64,000 nt of DNA from Fibrobacter sp. UWB4. Lineage in GTDB: Bacteria; Fibrobacterota; Fibrobacteria; Fibrobacterales; Fibrobacteraceae. Positions 60,585 to 64,000 of this stretch are shown here, piece after piece (positions within the stretch are counted from its first letter, which is position 1; each line of letters opens with the position of its first letter). The notes below the pieces were generated by a model. It had not been told where the DNA came from. It ran no database searches and saw nothing but the letters and a program-made list of their open reading frames with translations. Both the position numbers and the translations under genes were made by a program. Location of the stretch: the NCBI RefSeq assembly GCF_002210345.1, contig NZ_MWQI01000005.1:62001-126000 (forward strand), given 5' to 3'.

Positions 60585-62309
60585 TTACTTCATCTTGAAC
60601 GCAAGCATCGTGATATCGTCGAACTGCGGGGCGTTCCCGGCGAAATCCTTGACCGCCATGCGGACTTTGCGGCACAGGAGGCGGATGGAGTCGTTTTTGG
60701 ATTCGTTCAGGACGTTCTGGAGGCGTTCCATGCCGAATTCCTCGTCCTTTTCGTTTGTGGCTTCGGGAATGCCGTCGGTATAGGTGAAAATCGTGTCGCC
60801 TGGCTGGAGTTGCACTTCGAATTCTTTGTACTTGTAGCCTTCCATGCCGGCGAGGACGAATCCGCTTTTGAGGGGCGCGACTTCGAAATCTCCGTTCGCA
60901 TGCTTAATGAATGGCTTTTCGTGACCGGCATTGGCGTAGACGAGGTGACCCGTCTTGATGTTCAGTACGCCGCAAAGGCATGTGACAAACATGTCGTGGA
61001 CATTGTGCTCGGCGAGTTCGTCGTTCGCACGGCTGAGCGCTTCGGCGGGCGAGAGGCCTTGTTGCAGGTTGTGCCTCAGCACGATTTTGGAGACCATCAT
61101 AAAGAGCGCTGCAGGTACGCCTTTGCCCGAAACGTCTGCAATCACGAGGGCCAAATGGTCGTCGCCGATCATGAGGTTGTCGTAAAAGTCGCCGCCAACT
61201 TCAAGTGCGGGGCGCATCATAGCGTAGTTGTCGAATCCTTCGACATTGACTGGCTTTGAAAGCGATGCTCGCTGGATTGTCGTTGCGATGGAAAGTTCTG
61301 TATGGACTTTCTGCTGCTTGGCCGTGGCTTCGGTCAAGTGCTTCACGTATTCGTCGAGTTCCGTTGCCATCTCTTCGTACGAACGCGCGAGTTTCCCGAC
61401 TTCAGAGGTGAAATAAATGTACTGGTGGCATTTTTGCAGCGTGTTGTGGATTCTTTCGTAAATATCCGTATTCTGGCCGAAAGTCTTTGCAATTTCGCTC
61501 ATGCTTTCGATGGGCTTTGTGATGGTGCGCTCCATGTAATAGAGGAATCCAAGTGAAACCCAGATGCCGATGTTCAGTAAAGCGCCGATGTAAAAGTAGA
61601 CGTAGTTCCAGAGGTAAAGGTTATTTTCGCCGTATTTAAGAGCTATGCTCGGGTAGCTTGCGGTCCCGATGGCGACCGAGATGATGATGCTTGTGGCGAG
61701 GAAAAACAGAATAAATTTTTCATTGAGTGAAAACGAAAAGATGAACTTGGTAGACTTGTTCTGTTTTTTGCGCATTTTTCGCTGACAAATGAGCGAGGCG
61801 CAAATTAGGTACGGGAACCCCACAATCACCATCGTAATAAACTGGTTGAAGAAAATGTTTGCCGAGAGCATCGAAAGGTACTGTTCGTCGTACTTGAGCT
61901 TGATGACGCTTACGACCATGAATGCAGCGGCAAGCGAATCGAGAATGACAATAATCATGTATTGCACATTCTTGTAAACCTTGTCAAGCTTGAATTTGTT
62001 CTTGTCATTGCGGCGGAGGCGGTTCCAGATCACGGCGGGAACGTAGCCGTAAATAATTTGGACGAAAAATCCTGGGATGAAGATGATCGCATCGTAGCCT
62101 GAAATGATGTCTGCGACGAGGTTGGCGATGGCGCAGCCGAGAACGCCTGCAAATCCAAAAGAAATACCGAACAATAGGGGGAGTGCAGCTACAATGCGGA
62201 CTTCGGTCGTGTCGGAAATCTTGAAAAGCTCTCGGCAGGGGTACCCGAGTACAAAGAAAATCAGCCCGCAAATAATAGCTATGAGTATATACTTATGAAT
62301 TTTCTTCAT
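60585..62309 (-). CDS. membrane RsbU/SpoIIE-type PP2C phosphatase
   Basis: 574 residues. AAGGAG precedes ATG 62309; the frame is open to 62681 but that extension reads through tRNA-Asp. The N-terminal part has six or more membrane helices resembling small-molecule transporter or sensor domains, followed by a coiled-coil linker and a PP2C-like SpoIIE domain (about 345-574) with EVGGDFYD, ADVSGKGVPAALFM, the AGHEKP segment and FDDITMLAFK. Such proteins dephosphorylate anti-sigma-factor antagonists. No partner genes are near. Confidence 0.9.
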   Translation of the reverse strand: MKKIHKYILIAIICGLIFFVLGYPCRELFKISDTTEVRIVAALPLLFGISFGFAGVLGCAIANLVADIISGYDAIIFIPGFFVQIIYGYVPAVIWNRLRRNDKNKFKLDKVYKNVQYMIIVILDSLAAAFMVVSVIKLKYDEQYLSMLSANIFFNQFITMVIVGFPYLICASLICQRKMRKKQNKSTKFIFSFSLNEKFILFFLATSIIISVAIGTASYPSIALKYGENNLYLWNYVYFYIGALLNIGIWVSLGFLYYMERTITKPIESMSEIAKTFGQNTDIYERIHNTLQKCHQYIYFTSEVGKLARSYEEMATELDEYVKHLTEATAKQQKVHTELSIATTIQRASLSKPVNVEGFDNYAMMRPALEVGGDFYDNLMIGDDHLALVIADVSGKGVPAALFMMVSKIVLRHNLQQGLSPAEALSRANDELAEHNVHDMFVTCLCGVLNIKTGHLVYANAGHEKPFIKHANGDFEVAPLKSGFVLAGMEGYKYKEFEVQLQPGDTIFTYTDGIPEATNEKDEEFGMERLQNVLNESKNDSIRLLCRKVRMAVKDFAGNAPQFDDITMLAFKMK

Positions 62310-62365
62310 AAAAACTCCTTCTTGTTTTTTAATATAAACATTTTTGGGAGAAGGAGAAAAACGAA

Positions 62366-62390
62366 AAGCACTTCTCAGAGAGAAGTGCTT
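62366..62390 (-). terminator. terminator after tRNA-Asp
   Basis: AAGCACTTCTC / GAGAAGTGCTT with a 3-nt loop. On the minus strand it is followed by TTCGTTTTT. Confidence 0.75.
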
Positions 62391-62395
62391 TATCG

Positions 62396-62471
62396 CGGGA
62401 TAGACGAGGCTTGAACTCGCAACCTCCGGCGTGACAGGCCGGTGCTCTAACCAAAATTGAGCTACCACCCC
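62396..62471 (-). tRNA. tRNA-Asp, anticodon GTC
   Basis: A 76-nt cloverleaf. Acceptor GGGGTGG / CTATCCC has two G-U pairs, the anticodon stem-loop is CCGGC-CTGTCAC-GCCGG (GTC), the T-loop is TTCAAGC, and discriminator G73 fits aspartate. The D-loop (AATTTTGGTTA) is two bases longer than usual. CCA is not encoded. Confidence 0.9.
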
Positions 62472-62606
62472 AAGTGGTCTGATTGATTTCTCAATCAGTG
62501 AACCATATTTAAAAACTTGTTTTGATTCAGTCAAGTCCTTTGGGCAAAAAAAGTGAAATTTCTTTTTAATATGGGATAGTTTTCTATCCAAATGTTCACT
62601 ATTTTT

Positions 62607-62635
62607 TAGACAATTTGGCGGTCTTTTCCTATATT
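62607..62635 (+). promoter_or_regulatory. uvrA promoter
   Basis: TAGACA and TATATT are 17 bp apart. The ATG of uvrA follows the -10 by 7 nt and no ribosome site exists, so a leaderless transcript is predicted. No SOS (LexA) box was recognised. Confidence 0.65.
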
Positions 62636-62642
62636 TGCGGTC

Positions 62643-64000
62643 ATGACGAAATCTATTGAAATCCGCGATGCTCATGAACATAATTTACGCCATGTCGATT
62701 TGACGATTCCCCGCGACTCGATTGTCGTGGTCACAGGCGTTTCGGGCTCGGGCAAGTCGAGCCTTGCCTTTGATACGGTGTTCCAGGAAGGGCAGCGCCG
62801 CTTTGTGGAATCGCTTTCGGCGTATGCGCGCCAGTTCATCGGGCGTATGAAGCATCCGGATGTGGAAAGCGTTCGCGGGATTTCGCCGACGATTTCGATT
62901 GACCAGAAGACGGTGAACCGTAACCCGCGCAGTACGGTGGGTACGGTGGTCGAGATTTTGGACCATTACCGTTTGATGTTTGCGCGCCTCGGTGTTCCGC
63001 ATTGCCCCAAGTGCGGCAAGGTGATTCAGGCGCAGTCGGTGGATCAGATTGTCGATAACTTGTATGCTAGCGACGAGAACAAAAAGATTTTGGTGATGGC
63101 GCCGATTGTGCAGGAGCGCAAGGGCGAATACCGCAAGGAACTCGCGGAACTCAAGGAAAATGGATTTGTCCGCGTACGCGTGGACGGGACGATTTACAGG
63201 CTCGAAGACGTGCCGCTGTTGGTGCGTTACGAGAAGCACACGATTGAAGTGGTGATTGACCGCTTGACGCTCGAACGCAAGAACATGAGCCGTTTGCGTG
63301 AGGCGATTGAAGGTGCGCTCAAGCTCACGGACGGAAAGCTTGTATCGTTCTTGCTGACATCGCAGGAGGCGGGCGCGGATGGTGCTGCGAAGGAAGAATA
63401 CCGCTTGCAGGGTACGCAGCTTGCTTGCCCGAAGTGCGGAATTTCTATCCCGGAACTTGAACCGCGATTCTTTAGCTTTAACGATCCGAAGGGCCAATGC
63501 CCCGCCTGCAAGGGCCTTGGCGAAAGTTGCAAGTTCGATATCAATTTGATTGTGCCGAATCCGAATTTGTCGTTGAAAGAGGGCTGCCTTGCCCCGCAAA
63601 AGAAGGATGACGGCTGCATCATCTTTAGCGATTTTGGTTGGCGCAATTTGCGCACGATTGCAAACGAAATGCACTTTTCGCTCGATACTCCGTGGAATAA
63701 GCTCAAGACGGCGCAACAGGATGCCGTGCTGTACGGGACTCCGAGCGGGAGCGAACGCGGCGTGGTGACGATTATGCAGGAACTTTGGGACATGTGGCAT
63801 ATTTACCACTTCCGAAAGTACATGCAGATTGGTGTTTGCCCTGAATGTCACGGCACGCGAATCAACCGCATTGCGGCGGCTGTCGATTTCCACGGTCATA
63901 ACATTTGCGAGATGACGGAATGGTCCGTCGAAAAGTCTGTCGAGTTTTTTGACAAGTTAAAGCTCAGTCCAAAGGAACAGCGCATCGGTCGCGAAGTGCT
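62643..64000 (+). CDS. uvrA: UvrA, excinuclease ABC subunit A (partial, 5' part)
   Basis: The frame starts at ATG 62643 and runs past the window end (about 452 residues seen of about 940). Walker A GVSGSGKSS (32-40), the FVESLSAYARQF and RNPRSTVGT segments, and the first zinc-binding CPKCG / CPAC pairs are all typical of UvrA. It detects DNA damage in nucleotide excision repair and loads UvrB. Preceded by a good leaderless promoter. The signature domains further on lie outside the window. Confidence 0.95.
   Translation, partial: MTKSIEIRDAHEHNLRHVDLTIPRDSIVVVTGVSGSGKSSLAFDTVFQEGQRRFVESLSAYARQFIGRMKHPDVESVRGISPTISIDQKTVNRNPRSTVGTVVEILDHYRLMFARLGVPHCPKCGKVIQAQSVDQIVDNLYASDENKKILVMAPIVQERKGEYRKELAELKENGFVRVRVDGTIYRLEDVPLLVRYEKHTIEVVIDRLTLERKNMSRLREAIEGALKLTDGKLVSFLLTSQEAGADGAAKEEYRLQGTQLACPKCGISIPELEPRFFSFNDPKGQCPACKGLGESCKFDINLIVPNPNLSLKEGCLAPQKKDDGCIIFSDFGWRNLRTIANEMHFSLDTPWNKLKTAQQDAVLYGTPSGSERGVVTIMQELWDMWHIYHFRKYMQIGVCPECHGTRINRIAAAVDFHGHNICEMTEWSVEKSVEFFDKLKLSPKEQRIGREV

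Noticed and set aside
62310-62681. N-terminal extension of the RsbU-type protein
   Set aside because: It reads straight through tRNA-Asp and its terminator; a strong ribosome site supports ATG 62309.
62685-63899. 404-codon minus-strand frame opposite uvrA
   Set aside because: Arg/His-rich shadow of the uvrA coding sequence.

Overview
The window reads as a chromosomal segment of a Fibrobacter-type bacterium (Fibrobacterota, close to F. succinogenes). Three things point there: a TIGR02147 protein, a paralogous family known mainly from Fibrobacter; secreted lipoproteins with Ser-rich linkers behind the lipobox; and a diderm envelope set (BamA, Skp, MCE protein, several beta-barrels, NlpC/P60 lipoprotein). 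Most genes are housekeeping with a moderate-GC codon style. About 10.95-15.97 kb is visibly more AT-rich and looks accessory.

Layout. 0.35-9 kb: CotH-kinase surface lipoprotein, phenylacetate-CoA ligase with an ACT protein, then bamA-skp. 9-16 kb: recQ preceded on the same strand by a three-gene module, a HARE-HTH/Mrr-type nuclease and two DUF262 proteins, one carrying a DUF1524 HNH domain; this is the best candidate for an uncharacterised defence system. 16-23.7 kb: xenobiotic acetyltransferase, ettA, a frameshifted small membrane gene, a pair of radical SAM enzymes, an orphan ABC permease, a lipoprotein and the RNase P RNA gene. 23.8-32.8 kb: one-POTRA Omp85-like protein, recG, MCE protein, argG, two beta-barrel proteins, hisH. 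32.9-37.4 kb: TIGR02147 protein overlapping the first of three neighbouring lipoprotein loci that carry five copies of one unnamed domain; the middle locus is a pseudogene. 37.6-44.2 kb: rph, pheA, NlpC/P60 lipoprotein, bioB, argF, a 31-residue mS38/COX24-like gene and dusA. 44.2-54 kb: membrane-anchored solute-binding protein with a diguanylate cyclase, a degenerate Nudix protein, a DUF3332 lipoprotein, then a co-directional run of TPR lipoprotein, Ser/Thr kinase, sigma-54 activator, small exported protein and beta-barrel. 54-64 kb: tRNA-Ala(CGC), small enzymes, a TetR-GNAT-CAT-like operon with a palindromic operator candidate, a porin, an RsbU-type phosphatase, tRNA-Asp(GTC), and the start of uvrA, which runs off the window.

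Expression signals. Many genes have clear AAGGAG-type ribosome sites. Another group (uvrA, pheA, the TIGR02147 gene, the TPR lipoprotein, dusA, the 30.5-kb barrel) has none and instead shows a -10-like hexamer exactly 7 nt before the start codon. The rnpB promoter has the same 7-nt distance to the RNA start inferred from its P1 helix, so these genes are probably read from leaderless mRNAs. Dispersed intergenic repeats are frequent: small covarying hairpins ending in ATCTCC, GTCATCCTGA-type elements and TAACTA-rich tracts. No CRISPR array, insertion sequence, integrase or rRNA was seen.
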